Positions 25,560 to 37,660 of a stretch of DNA of 64,000 bases are shown piece by piece. Source of the stretch: Mactromeris polynyma (taxonomy: Eukaryota; Mollusca; Bivalvia; Venerida; Mactridae). Made by a program: the position numbers and the translations under genes. Within the stretch, counting starts at the first letter, position 1; each line of letters opens with the position of its first letter. The notes under the pieces were generated by a model, which ran no database searches, had not been told where the DNA came from, and was given only the letters and a program-made list of their open reading frames with translations. The stretch is from contig JASFXZ010000075.1 of assembly GCA_032209605.1 (NCBI GenBank), forward strand, positions 1 through 64,000. The letters run 5' to 3'.

Positions 25560-25617
25560 AACTTGAGGTCATGACTTCCTATTGGCAATCCTTAATTATT
25601 CTCACTGTTACCACAAA
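25560..25617 (-). other. 5' UTR part of the first coding exon of the EGF/FN3 gene
   Basis: On the minus strand a pyrimidine-rich tract and TTTGTATTTCAG precede base 25617, which is a strong splice acceptor. The exon would therefore start at 25617 and include 58 untranslated bases, so at least one non-coding exon should lie upstream. Confidence 0.6.
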
Positions 25618-25698
25618 CTGAAATACAAAAAATAACTAAAATACAGCTACCCTATGTAATTATATTGATATATATACAAATCATGTGATGCATGAAAC

Positions 25699-25890
25699 TA
25701 CTACGTAACCTATGGCAACATAGAGGTGACATAATTATAGTTTGTTTATTTTTGTGTGAGCACGCAAAAACTTTCGCAAACATGAGCTCACATGAAAGGG
25801 TACCGAATGCTCATGCGAAAGCGTTTGTGTGCTCATGCAAAAGGGTAATAAAAAATCCCACGTCACCTCCATGCTGCCGTAATTATCTCA
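25699..25890. mobile_element. MITE-like inverted-repeat element
   Basis: CGTAACCTATGGCAACATAG with AGGTGAC on the left faces GTCACCTCCATGCTGCCGTA on the right. The interior has several CTCATGCGAAAGC / GAGCACGCAAAAAC words in both orientations. A short plus-strand frame crosses it but shows no protein features. Confidence 0.55.
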
Positions 25891-26739
25891 CCACAACAAA
25901 ATGCTTTGGGAGTACCAAATCACCCCTGTTGTTTTTGCTCAATTGAAGTATAAGTGGTAGCAGAATTAAATGTTTACTATGAAAAAAATAATACTACATT
26001 GTTGAAAAGAGGTTATTGCTCAAAATAAGGCCACACTAGATAGGCTGCACTGTACAACCATACAGTAGCATTGTATGCACAATTGCTGTAACTGGATTTG
26101 GCCGGAAATTATATTAACTTATGAAATTATACAAATACAAGAACAGTTCTGTAACTAGGTAACTAGAAAAATAATGCCAAATTTTCTAGAAGGAGCAAAG
26201 AATAATTTGCATTTTTAATTTAAGGGATCAGATAGGGACCCACATAATTTTACACACAAAGAAGACTTCCTACAGTAATAATAAGCTCACGAAGTAAAAC
26301 TATGTGTGACCAACATAAACACTGCTATTTGATCACTTTGTGATATATTGATGTAACACATGACATGATCAGGTGACTGTCTGATGTATGTTTACGCCAT
26401 GATTGATTTAGTTAGAATAGTTACTGTCTTAAAAACTCACACATCAAAGTAAACTGGTAGGATATTGATGTATTGGGTCACACTCTCCGAGTATGAAATG
26501 AAACTGAATAAACACAGGTAACAGCAAGACAACAGTATTACAAATGACATACCAAATTATTTTGTTTCAATTAAGAAAGAATATATATATACACAATGTA
26601 TGTATTCACTGGTAATTCAATTAAATGAATTTATCCTTAAACAAGTGTTTGTTTGGCATAACCCAACCTGCTCCTGATAATGACCCCAACTTAAAAACAA
26701 ATTTTGATCAGATTGCCTGAGCGGGGAAACCCTTTTTTA

Positions 26740-26761
26740 GGGGGGGGGGGGGGGGGGGGGG
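26740..26761. repeat. Poly-G run of 22 bases
   Basis: An uninterrupted G tract in an otherwise AT-rich area. Such runs are prone to polymerase slippage and sequencing length errors, so the exact length should not be trusted. Confidence 0.95.
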
Positions 26762-28442
26762 AGGGCTGCATATTAATGGAACTGTTGAGAATGACAACAA
26801 AAAGAAACAAATTAATTACCTACCTAAATACCCACCTAAATTAGGCTGGGTATGGTTAGGTCAAACACACAATTATTTCAGGAGAGCCTGAATCATATCA
26901 GTCCATTCAATCTTAAACATATCATTATTTTCTCGTAAATTCAACCAACATTAGCACATTCATCAAATATTAAACAGTTCAATTTTATGTTTTGTAACAA
27001 CGTAGCATTCATCAAGCTGTCACCTTTCTCTGTTTCTTGTGTTTTTGTTGAAGCCACTCAATTTTTGTCACATGACCTCACAAACAACAAAGACAAGACA
27101 CATCCATTGTACCTTCAACTTCAACAAATTTCCGAAATATCAACATGTCAACGCCAGGTTACGTTCCAACATAATGAATACAATCCTTTTTATATCTCGT
27201 GTTATTTTCTGTTTCTAACAGCAAAATTGTTACATTATTTAATCATCAATTAATGTTAAATGTTACAATACAGTTTTTTCTTAAGTAAAATCAATTGTTA
27301 CCTTTACCAATGAATTAATTCCAGATGAAATAAACAAAGATTGATAGAAAATTTATCATTGATCAAATACAGGAGAACAAACACATGGCTGTGTCGTATA
27401 TTGATTCAGGATTGATTCTTACCATTAAACATGACAGCATTACAAACACGTTTACATGCTACTTCAGTACAACACTTAAACAATATTACCATCTGTTTTA
27501 TCTAGATGGTGTGCACAAATCAATATTATAATTCATTTTCTGCCCCCAATTCCTGAATTTGTATTCATAAGGAAATAACTTCAATCTGTTACCATGCCAA
27601 CATTAGCAAGAATTCACTTCAGTCAAGTCATATGAGACTGGTCAACAATGGCATGGTTAAAGCAGCTGATCTGCAGATTTAGAGTAAAACATCAAGAATT
27701 TAGTATAACCAAACAAGAATTATATCATAATAAATCGATGAAACATTATTACCAAACTCAGTGCTAATGTGCCATTCATCGAAGTTCTATGCATGTGTAT
27801 ATAAAAGTGAAGTGTTGATTTATCATAGTGTCACCCCTATTTCAAAGGCCAGTCATGTCTGACTTATGAGACACCATATCTCTCTGTGCACATATACTTG
27901 TCAATTCATATCCCTGTATCAGAACTAACTACCATCCTTTAAACCTTCAATTCCCCACTACCAAAGCTGCCTTAACCATTTGGCATTTGGAGAAGGTATA
28001 ATACAGTCAGACCTCATTAGTACGAATGTTTGTGGTAATTCATGTCTATGATGTTAATGTCTAAAACTCATTTTTCAAGTGAGAACATTATGGTAAAACC
28101 TTTACAGGGGTGTGGCCAGACTGAAAGTCACTCGTGGAAAGGTATGCCCCTCCTATTCATGTGATTCCAGGCTTGCCCCAGTGGGATGGTTTTCAGAATA
28201 ATCATATACATGGATATTTAAAAAAAAACTTCAAATTTTCATGCTTCAAAGTGCAAAAACACTTTAATCACCATAAAATGTCACTGCAGCTAGCCCAGTT
28301 TCCCCTAAATGTTTCCTAAAATATCATTGCTTCTATGGAAGTTTTAGCCTTTTTTGTATCCTTCAAATATCATTAAACATAGCAGAGTAACTCAGAGTAT
28401 GCTATGATATGTTCCTGATTTACAATAGTATCTCGTATAATT

Positions 28443-28521
28443 TGAGGGGTTAGAGCCAGAATCAACCATTTCCTTAATAAATTTATATGGAGATAGCTGT
28501 TTCTGGCACCAACACCTCGAT
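28443..28521. mobile_element. Mini-MITE (about 78 bp), GAGGGGTTARMGCCAGAATC family, copy 1
   Basis: The left arm GAGGGGTTAGAGCCAGAATC and the right arm TTTCTGGCACCAACACCTCG pair as inverted repeats around GGAGATAGC. A second copy with the same order is at 43898-43975. Confidence 0.75.
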
Positions 28522-31443
28522 ATTAAGGCAAATAACAGGCAGTATACAGATAGGATCATATTTTAGTAGCTTTATCACTAATACAAGTTTCATATAAAAA
28601 CTGAATAACATTATTTTACCAAGTAATCTGTATATACACAACTCAAAAAGATGTTTTCAGTTTATACTATCTCTATTATAATGTTGACATCAAATTTAAC
28701 ATAAATGATTAATGACCCAAAAACTGAGGACAATTTCATTGAATCTTTCTTTATATATTAAGTTTCACACCATTGAGTTCTGTGCAATAATATTGTAACT
28801 AGAAACATAATAAGAAGGCAGATAGGGTAGTATTACATCGGACATTATGCTTGATACACTGATATATACATTGTAGTCATAAATTTTGTACAAAACTTTA
28901 AATAAGGTTTATATAATTGGAAAAGCAAAAAATGTGTAATGATATAAATCTCTAGCCAGACACAGTGATAAAATATTAACCGCAACCAGGATAGAAAATA
29001 TTTACTGAAAATATGTGGACCTCAATTTATGGTGTCTTTTGTGTGAAGATTGAATGTATTTAGCATGTCTGTGTTATCTCTACATAAAAACATGCAAATA
29101 TTGGCCAGAAAACAGTAAATGGACTGAAAGCAATCAAGTTAAAATCTAGGACAAAGTTGGCAAGTAATTGAAAAAAAATGCAGAAAATGTCTAAAAATAA
29201 GAAATGATTCATATCATATCCAGTGTTAACATTTCACCAACACAGGACGGCTTAAATTACAAAATATTCGTACTGTGCTATACATTATTGTTTGCATCTT
29301 ATTTTGAAATCAAAAAAACATAGCTCTTTTTTCTTGTAATATAAATGATATACATGTACATATATATTCATTTAATACAATTTATAAAGAAAGTTATTAA
29401 GCTTTGGTCACTACTGCTCAACTGTACAGCTTTCGTTATAAGTAACACCCATGCATGCATCATTTTTGATAATTCACTACTGACACTATAACAAATGACT
29501 TCTTTTTCAGTAAACACATTTAATTAATAAAGTCTATAATTTATGACCACTCCTGTAATATCCTATAATTATATTAGTCAAGTTTGATTGAACAAGAGAA
29601 TAATTACCGGGCTAAAGATTCAATTTGAAAAAAAAATCAGGTATTTTGCGCTACAGAATGCATGACCAATGATATTATTTTTAAACGAACTTTTCAGAAA
29701 CAAAAGTCCCATTCACAATTTAAATACATACAATGAAATGTTGATGAAATGCCAGAGTTGAAAAAAAACAGTTATTTCTGTGTGATAGAATTGTAATGTT
29801 TGATCCTAATCCTGTGACACAGTTATGCAATAAGTGCAGATTAAGGAATCAGTCTATTATACCCCATACCCCCAGGGTGTTTCCAACTACAGTAACATAA
29901 TGATTCTCTTGGCTATATAGCAATGTAAATATTTATAAAAGATAACAATAGCCAAGATATTCTATATATTGTATACCAGAGACAATGCTTCAAGCTCAAT
30001 ATACCTGGGTAAAGAAATATCTGCATATTTTATCCATTGTTGCTGAATGTGTACCCTGAGTGTTATAACTTATATGGAGGTCAATGTATGGTCATTCCAT
30101 TCACAAGGAGACAACACTACTCTGTTAGTGACTACAATATAACTTCATGACTGTCTGCATTGTAAAATGGGACTAATTCTGCCATAAAACCATAAAGCAG
30201 AATAGTCAGGTATCTGTATCTCTATGTTTTATGTATTAACTTGTGTCTAGGTGCCCACACCACAGGTATACAAGACTGTCACATTGACATTATATTAGTA
30301 AAATTCTGACAAACATAAATAACTTCTTTAAAACAGTGCTTCATGAAGATACAAACTCAATATGGCATATACTATGCTTGGGTTTCAAACAATTACCACT
30401 AATGTGGGAGTAAAACAAACTTCTGTCTAGTCTTTTATTTAAATATTTAAATAGTACTTTTCATTTGATGAACATTTTATGAAATGTAAATTGAAATCAT
30501 TATGACCTATAAGGTTAATATTAAAATCATACTCCAACTCAGAAAACGACAACAATTATCATCTAATCAGTAGATTTAATTGAACCCAATGTACTAAATA
30601 AAGCCTCAATCAAAATAGTTTAGATGCCCATCCTGTGACCTCCCCACAAAAATGTCCCCAAACCCAAATATTTAATTACAAATATGATACCAATGTAATG
30701 TTTTGTAGTCTTGTCACATTGAAATAAAAACAGAGCAAACAGAATATAACTTGTTTTTAAGAGATGAAGACTGATTATATATCGCACAGAATGTTATACA
30801 TTTGTACAATCACTGTGTATTAAATGAAAATATTTCCCAACCCTTAACGGCATGGGTCATAGGTAGGGCAACAAAAATATTCTTAACATTGGCCTTATTA
30901 AGATACTTCTATCCTTAATGTTGACAAATATATGCCAATATCTTAAACCCAATTATTATTTCAGACAGTCAGAATCTTAGTTAACTCAGGGACCGTATAG
31001 TATGTTCCAGGTTAACTTAAGTACAAATGTGCTTCATTTTCATATTTTAGTGACAACATTCTCATGTAAAAATTGCAACGGACTGTTCGATATATTGTTA
31101 ACGGAAAGAAATACTGATTGTTATAATGCAGTAAAGGTACATGTTAGAGGTATAGGGCGTGACACAGGAATGTGTTTAGATTGTATAGGATCATTTCACT
31201 GTGAAAACTAATAACCTATCTATTAGTCCAGCCTTTGTCTGGACAACAATAGTTCAGTTCTATACAGAGGGATGTCTGAATTTTTTTTCAAATGCACCAA
31301 ACAAACTTTCCATTGTACACAATAAATATTTAATATTCTCTTAAATTTCGAAATTTTAATCCACAATTTTCAGACCCAACAGATACATTAATAGAACATC
31401 TGATATCACTCATAGTAATGCAATATACAACTACAGTAAATTT

Positions 31444-31519
31444 CGAGGGCTCAACGCAACACTGTCGTAACTCCTATATAAATTAATAGGAGTAACGACA
31501 TTGTTGCGTTGAGCCCTCG
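31444..31519. mobile_element. Near-perfect 76-bp palindrome (mini-MITE or hairpin)
   Basis: The arms CGAGGGCTCAACGCAACACT and onward (34 bases) pair with the inverse arm ending GTTGCGTTGAGCCCTCG with only two mismatches around an 8-base AT loop. Transcribed, this would fold into a strong hairpin. Confidence 0.88.
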
Positions 31520-32159
31520 GTATACTGGTATATAAATTTCTTGCACCCATAAATTAATCATGTTAAATGTTGCACCGGGTAAATAAACACGTAAATTTTA
31601 TATCAGGATAGATTACATTTCAAAAGAAACACATAATAAGCAACAGTGATTTATTTTGAAGGATTTGTGTATAAATTAAATAATGCATGTATCTAAATAT
31701 TTTAAACTTTGTAAAGATATTCTGATGAGCTGTAAATATTCTACCATTCAATTTAGACATTTAATATACAGTATGTTAACTTGCTTGAAAATAACATATT
31801 AAATGTTCATTAATCTGCACAACATTGATGAATCTTGGTATTTTCATGTTTTTAATTGATATATAACTATAGATTATAATATACAATGGACTATTTAACT
31901 GTTATACATCATGTTGCTCTTGCCTCAGTCAAAAATGATTTGTTTGGTGCAAATCAACTTTATATACAACAGGTAAAAGTCCACAATTGTTTTCTTAATA
32001 ATATACAGATTTTATCACATACTATGGACTAGAAAATAAATACTCCTGAATGAATCAGAAATTGTTTATTTATAGATTATATAATAGACTAGATGTTATC
32101 ACATGTATGTTCAGATTAAATACCATTTTTGATTTTCTCCACTCACCAAAATATATATA

Positions 32160-32325
32160 CAGTAAAACCTCACTTTAAGACCGCCTCAAAATTAAGAACA
32201 CAATTTTCAAGTCCATTTTCACTGTTTTGCTCTTTATTCAACCTCAATATTACGACCACCTCAATAAAAGACCAGTTTTCAAGGGTCCCAAGGATGGTCT
32301 TATTATATAAATTGAGGTTTTACTG
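32160..32325. mobile_element. Tigger/pogo-like MITE, CAGTAAAACCTCA family, best copy
   Basis: It starts CAGTAAAACCTCACTTTAAG and ends with the inverse TTGAGGTTTTACTG, flanked on both sides by TA, the target site of Tc1/mariner-superfamily elements. It is 166 bases long with internal AAGACCACCTCAA-like words. Related copies are at 34235-34397, about 36205-36345, 45244-45495, 47532-47685 and about 59975-60130. Confidence 0.85.
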
Positions 32326-32917
32326 TATATATGTTTAATAGTTTGATCCACAGGAGTATCATAAAGCAATATAAAGAGGGGGTTATATTATATATAAACT
32401 GTCTTATGCTGATAGAATTTCAGACTCCTGCGATTGCTCTCTATAAACAAACTTTTGAATAAGTTTCCAATTATTGTGACAGGCAACATGTACCTAACAT
32501 GTATATCTTATATAATTATATATACAATAAAACATCCACATAGCTAGTGTACATGGACTGAATAATCAAACTTGTATGTAAATGTACTAATAATAGAATG
32601 ATGTATAATTTATGACTGACAATAGCAATAATTATATATGATAATGTCACATGTTTTATAATCATTTCTGTGTTCATGACAATAAAATAAACGTAGACAT
32701 ACAATCGAGCACGTAATACAATGTCTTATCAATACAGTAACACGTCTATGTACAACAATTTGAGGCGTTTTGTCGTCTGCTACAGAATGTTTACCTGTCG
32801 AGTAAACGTAGTATTATTATTATACATTTATAAAGGTTTTAATTCACTTTGTTATTGTAAAAATTTGAATACTCAACAAACAAACTGTGGTATTATAACA
32901 AAGTGAACTCATCTTAC

Positions 32918-33010
32918 CTGTGAATTTCCTTGTTTACATTATCCATTGTGATTGATTCCCGGTTTACCGTTAGTCTTGTCCATAACATCATCACCTGTGT
33001 AGGAACCGGA
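32918..33010 (-). other. Candidate 5' untranslated exon, minus strand
   Basis: On the minus strand the sequence CAAGGAAATTCACAG|GTAAGATG is a strong donor at 32918. It is the right strand to splice to the acceptor at 25617. Its own ATG (GATAATGTAAACAAGGAA frame) would stop after the join, so it would be an upstream short frame. Just upstream lies TTTCGCGCCAAT near 33187, an E2F-like and CCAAT-like site. The start of the exon is not determined. Confidence 0.4.
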
Positions 33011-33699
33011 AACAAGTCTAATTGGGTACGAAATAGGTGCGAAACATTTAGTTCGTACTCAAATAGTTTCGTAACAATGCAAGCACCAGCCTATAAATGG
33101 ATTGGATTGTAAGACGGGTGTTCGTGCAACCAGTCAGTGTCATAAAAGTTGTTCAAGACTGTCGAATAAGAGGGGGTTCGTTTTATTTCGCGCCAATTTC
33201 TTTGGAGATCGCATGTGCACGCGCCCAAAGACCTAAACTAATGGTATTTATGACTTTTACGCGCCCAACAACTATTCTAACTTAGATGTATTAATTTGCC
33301 TCTGTATTTGGACGATTGAGCTGTTTCGTGGTATTCGGTCCAAATCTGTCAATTGAACTTAGTGTGTGCGCGAAATCATAAAATGCGATCTCCGAGTTAT
33401 CTTGAACTGTTCAAACTGATCAATAGCAATCAACAGCTAACTGCCACTGGCACTGGAGTATCACAAAGATCTCGGTATATTTTAAACCTGATCACACTTT
33501 TCATAACACACTGCTCTTAATCTTTTACGATCTTGATGCTTTTTGAAGACAATATTGAATAATGAACGTCTAACATCAAGATTTGTATCACTGAAATAAC
33601 TGTATGTTATAAAAATAGCTGGCATTGTCATACATTAGCATACATGTTTGTTCGTTGACGGATGAATTCAATCGTCTTAGATTTTCAACGTAGCCTAAT

Positions 33700-33785
33700 G
33701 CAACAGAAGGACATGACCTGCCCATCTGTGATTCAAACTCTGACCCCGAGGTGACAGCCTGACGCTCAAACCACACAGCGGGCGG
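33700..33785 (-). mobile_element. tRNA-derived SINE fragment
   Basis: Read on the minus strand: GCTGTGTGGTTTGAGCGTCA (A-box-like), then CACCTCGGGGTCAGAGTTTG and AATC (B-box-like). A shorter relative on the same strand lies at about 35107-35155 (GGTCAGAGCGCTAGACTGAC, then CACCCGGGTCGGGAGGTC). Neither folds as a full tRNA. Confidence 0.55.
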
Positions 33786-34234
33786 TTTTGTATCAGAAAT
33801 AAATCAACATATCGTCAATGATTTATATTAGTTTTACATGAGTGTATACATATAGATAGGCAGTTCGATTGATATGCGACACTATTCTTTGAAATGAAAT
33901 AAAATACAGTTCAAAGAACATAAATATTTTGTTAACCTGTGTACACGATGTGGATTGGTTGGAAACAGCATGGTTAGTTAATAAATCAACGTTATAGAGA
34001 CAATTGATTAAGTAATACAAGTACGTTTGTTTCGTTATAATATTAGAGCATTGTTCTTATGATACGAGCTTTAAGCACCGGGGATCGTTGCGAGTTCTCT
34101 CCTTTTTTATATCCTTTTTATTCTTATATTCTATTATTCTATAAGATTCTTACATAATTCGCGCACACCAACATTTTACAGTACAGCATCAAAACATTAA
34201 TGCAAATTAAATATAACCCTGATTAAAATGCATA

Positions 34235-34397
34235 CAGTAAAACCTCACCTAAAGACCACCTCAATATAATAAGATCACCTCGAAATTAAGAACACACTGT
34301 TCAAGTCCATTTTCACTGTTTTGCTCTTTGTTCAACATCAGTATTAAGACCACCTAAATAAGAAGACCAATGGTGGTCTTATTATTGAGGTTTATTG
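34235..34397. mobile_element. CAGTAAAACCTCA MITE, second copy
   Basis: Same order of words as the 32160 copy, including AGTCCATTTTCACTGTTTTG. The right end GAGGTTTATTG is eroded. Confidence 0.8.
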
Positions 34398-36204
34398 TTA
34401 TTATATTGAATGACATTATATTAACGTCAGTGCAAGTACACGCTGGTGCATGGTATCCACACCTCGTCTTGATGAGGAGAACTTTGACCCATATTTCATC
34501 CTTCAAGGGGTATAGGAACTGTGGTGCGGACACGATTTGTGACGGACAGACAGACGTACAGACATACATGTCTGCCTAAAACAATATGTCTCTCCAGGAT
34601 GGGGGATAATTATTCATTAAAAACCAGTATTATTACAGTTAACTAAGAACATATTAAACAATCTAAAACTTAACATATCAGTTTGGGTTTTCATTGCTAT
34701 GCAGTATCCTGCCAAAGTGATCTTTGGTAAGACATTTGCGAGCGAGCGTGAAAAAAGAAATCAATGTCATCACACAATATTTTATAGAGCTTATATATAT
34801 ATGAGTATGTTGTAAAGGTGTGTATGAAATGTCTACTTTAATTTATTCTGATCAAATTGTACAGTAAAACATACATGCATGTACATGTAGTTTGATTCAT
34901 GAATATTTGTACCAAGTACACTAATACGTTATGGAAATTATGATAAAAACAATAGGGAACAATAGTAAGAAAATGACCATAAGCTTGCTACTGTTTCCAA
35001 ATTGTAACGGTTGTTATGCAGAATATTCTATTCATTTCTGTTAAATTTTCATGATTTAAACAGATATTCATTTTAAGTTGTACTCTCTTTACAACATTGT
35101 TTGATTGTGTTGACCTCCCGACCCGGGTGTCAGTCTAGCGCTCTGACCATTACAGGGCTCTAGAAATTGTTTTTTAATGCAGTTGTCCTGGACTAGTGGA
35201 AGTGTCAAATTTGATTTGTCCGACCTTTGGGGCTAGTCCAACACGATGATTACATAAACCACTGTTGTGTCTTCATAAATTTTCAATGTTAATTATCTTT
35301 TTAACTAGGCTTGATCGGGACGTACAACTGAACTGTTGGTAGCCCGAATCGGCAATTATACTTGTCCAGGTCCATTGACCGACCGGGCATCTATAACCGT
35401 GACTCCCGAGTGCACCCCAACGAACAGTGGAGCTGTGACTCAATGATGTGTTACATACATCTATCAGAATCACACCGTACGGTGTAAGATAACACTATAA
35501 CTTTTAGACATATCCCCGACTTAATTCAGTACGATATTTACATGTATGTATCTTAGGAGATAACTCTTGTTACAATTAAAGTGTGTGCAATGTGTAGTTA
35601 TCTCCCTTAAACACATTTTTGAATGGATTTATTCGACTACTTGTAAATGTCTTGTGTATGAGGCGTTCTCTGTAACAACTTAGATCTTTCTTTATATACA
35701 TTTCTTTCTAAAATAAAGTGCCGTTATATGTGTGGCGATAGCATCTATTGTCATATTAGAAATTCATATTGATTTAATTTGAAATAAATTATTACTGAAT
35801 TAACTACATCTATTGTGAATGTTAACACCCCCATCTACCCACCTCCGAGTTCGTTGTTTCACGTTTATAAATATAAAGATTAAGTTTTTCATAGGAATGT
35901 TTTCGATTTTTATATGAGTTTTGATAGTTCCCATTATCACGTTATTGTTTCTTACAAATTCGATAACGTCAGATAAAAATGTAACTTCGTCGCCTTATAT
36001 AGATGTCTACACGTTCAGGGTTATATATAGTAACAAACTTATCTCCACAAGCTTATCAGATATTCTTTATTAGTCTACCAATCTAAAGTTTATCTTTCGA
36101 AAAAGCAATCAACACGTTGTGAGAATTACAAATGTTTGTCGTGTGAAAGTTCTCTTCTGAATTATAATTGAAACAGAACAAGAGTGGAGGACTGAAAAAC
36201 ATGA

Positions 36205-36345
36205 TTTATAGTAAACCCTCACTTTTCGACCATCTTGAACTTAAGACCACCTCATTGATAAGACCGTATTTTGATGTGCCAGTTTTTAATTTTAACTTGA
36301 TAATCATTAAGACCACATTTCTTAAGAACCTATTGTTGTATTATA
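36205..36345. mobile_element. CAGTAAAACCTCA MITE, decayed copy
   Basis: TAGTAAACCCTCACTTTTCG followed by CTTAAGACCACCTCATTGAT. The right end is barely recognisable. Confidence 0.6.
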
Positions 36346-36540
36346 ATTGATTTTTTTCTGTATACTGAACCAAACAGCCATTTAGTTGTGTTTCCAAAAT
36401 TTTAAAACAAAATCTGCATCAATTCCTATTTGGTTAGACAAAGTGATCGTCATTCAAGTTATGTTTGATTACCGGCGAGTTCGAGCCAACAGAATGGGCC
36501 TGACAGAATGTAGCCAAATAAAAATATCGCGATTACTTAC

Positions 36541-36660
36541 CTGTGTGAAGACTTCATCGGATTCCGACTGAAGTTTCAGTTAATTTGTAAAATGTCGAAA
36601 CAGAAGTTCACTCACCACAATAATTCTAGCTGACATAATTCGACACACACATCTAAGCAA
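36541..36660 (-). other. Alternative candidate 5' exon, minus strand
   Basis: On the minus strand GATGAAGTCTTCACACAG|GTAAGTAATC is a strong splice donor, with the last exon base at 36541. It could be another first exon of the EGF/FN3 gene or of an unseen transcript. No coding continuity can be shown. Confidence 0.3.
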
Positions 36661-36788
36661 CCGACGGAACTTCAGTTGTCAAACAATTTACTGCCACCGA
36701 AACACCGATTAAACATAGTTTATTCCAAACAATGTACGACTATAAATTGACCGATTGAGTGTGGGGTACGGTTCGAACGTCGTATTGT

Positions 36789-37048
36789 CAGAAGAAACCT
36801 TAATGTCTAGGGATAATGACATGATATAGTCATGCCAGTGGTCATCCCTGACGCAGAAGAAACCTTAATGTCTAGGGATAATGACATGATATAGTCATGC
36901 CAGTGGTCATCCCTGACGCAGAAGAAACCTTAATGTCTAGGGATAATGACATGATATAGTCATGCCAGTGGTCGTCCCTGACGCAGAAGAAACCTTAATG
37001 TCTAGGGATAATGACATGCTATAGTCATGCCAGTGGTCGTCCCTGACG
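36789..37048. repeat. Tandem repeat, 65-bp unit, four copies
   Basis: CAGAAGAAACCTTAATGTCT opens each unit, at 36789, 36854, 36919 and 36984. Each unit contains facing words AGGGATAATGACAT...ATAGTCATGCC and ...GGTCATCCCT, so it can fold on itself. Copies differ by only one or two bases, so the expansion is recent. Confidence 0.95.
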
Positions 37049-37479
37049 ATATCGTCCCAATGATCCCGTAGTGTTACAACAAGACAAACACTCGCTTACA
37101 CTCAGCTCCCTCCCTAATATAACGCAATACATGTATCTTCAATTACAGTGGCCGTCATTTTCACCTGATACGTCGACACATTATAGACACTCGTGCAACG
37201 AACTTGACAGACTCACTATAGCACTGAGAGTGCTCAAACTTTGTCCAGGCTTCAACAATCCTTGAGTTAAGACTGAAATTTGAACTGCTATAATATCGAC
37301 TTAATATCGGCTCTATAAGGCATAGAAGAACGTTAATTATCATTGCATGCAAGTGGGGAGAGCATGCATGTCATGTATTGACATCATTCCTTTTTCTTTG
37401 AAAAACCCTTGTTGCCATGGCTACGTTTATGCTATTTAATTTCATTTTAAAAAATCATTTAATTTAATAAATGGTAAAT

Positions 37480-37660
37480 TAAATATAAGTGGCCGAGTGG
37501 TTGAGACATCCCATTGGGAGCGGGAGTTCGAAAGTTCGACTTCGGTAGGGGTCCGTTCTGATATGGCCGGTTGGTGATCCGCCAGCTAGTTAAATAATGG
37601 TTACCGTGCGCCTACCTGCCTGGTGCCTGGCATTAAAAGGATAGAAATCGGGAATTAAAT
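37480..37660 (+). mobile_element. tRNA-derived SINE
   Basis: AGTGGCCGAGTGGTTGAGAC matches the A-box region of Ser/Leu-type tRNAs, and AGTTCGAAAGTTCGACTTC holds a B-box-like word. A non-tRNA body follows (GTGCGCCTACCTGCCTGGTG, then CCTGGCATTAAAAGGATAG). The lack of a closing acceptor stem argues against a functional tRNA. Confidence 0.65.

Larger units (their letters stand above)
25891..31443. other. Long gene-poor stretch, probably first intron of the EGF/FN3 gene
   Basis: No coding exon was found on either strand. Apart from the poly-G run and short elements near 28012-28110 (a decayed CAGTCAGACCTCATTAGTAC element) and 28443-28521, I see only AT-rich sequence. If the exon at 32918 belongs to the minus-strand gene, all of this is intron. 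Confidence 0.45.

Noticed and set aside
25692..25946. 84-codon plus-strand frame with a hydrophobic start
   Set aside because: It lies across an inverted-repeat element; its repeated CEHAK/NAHAK words come from that element's internal repeats.
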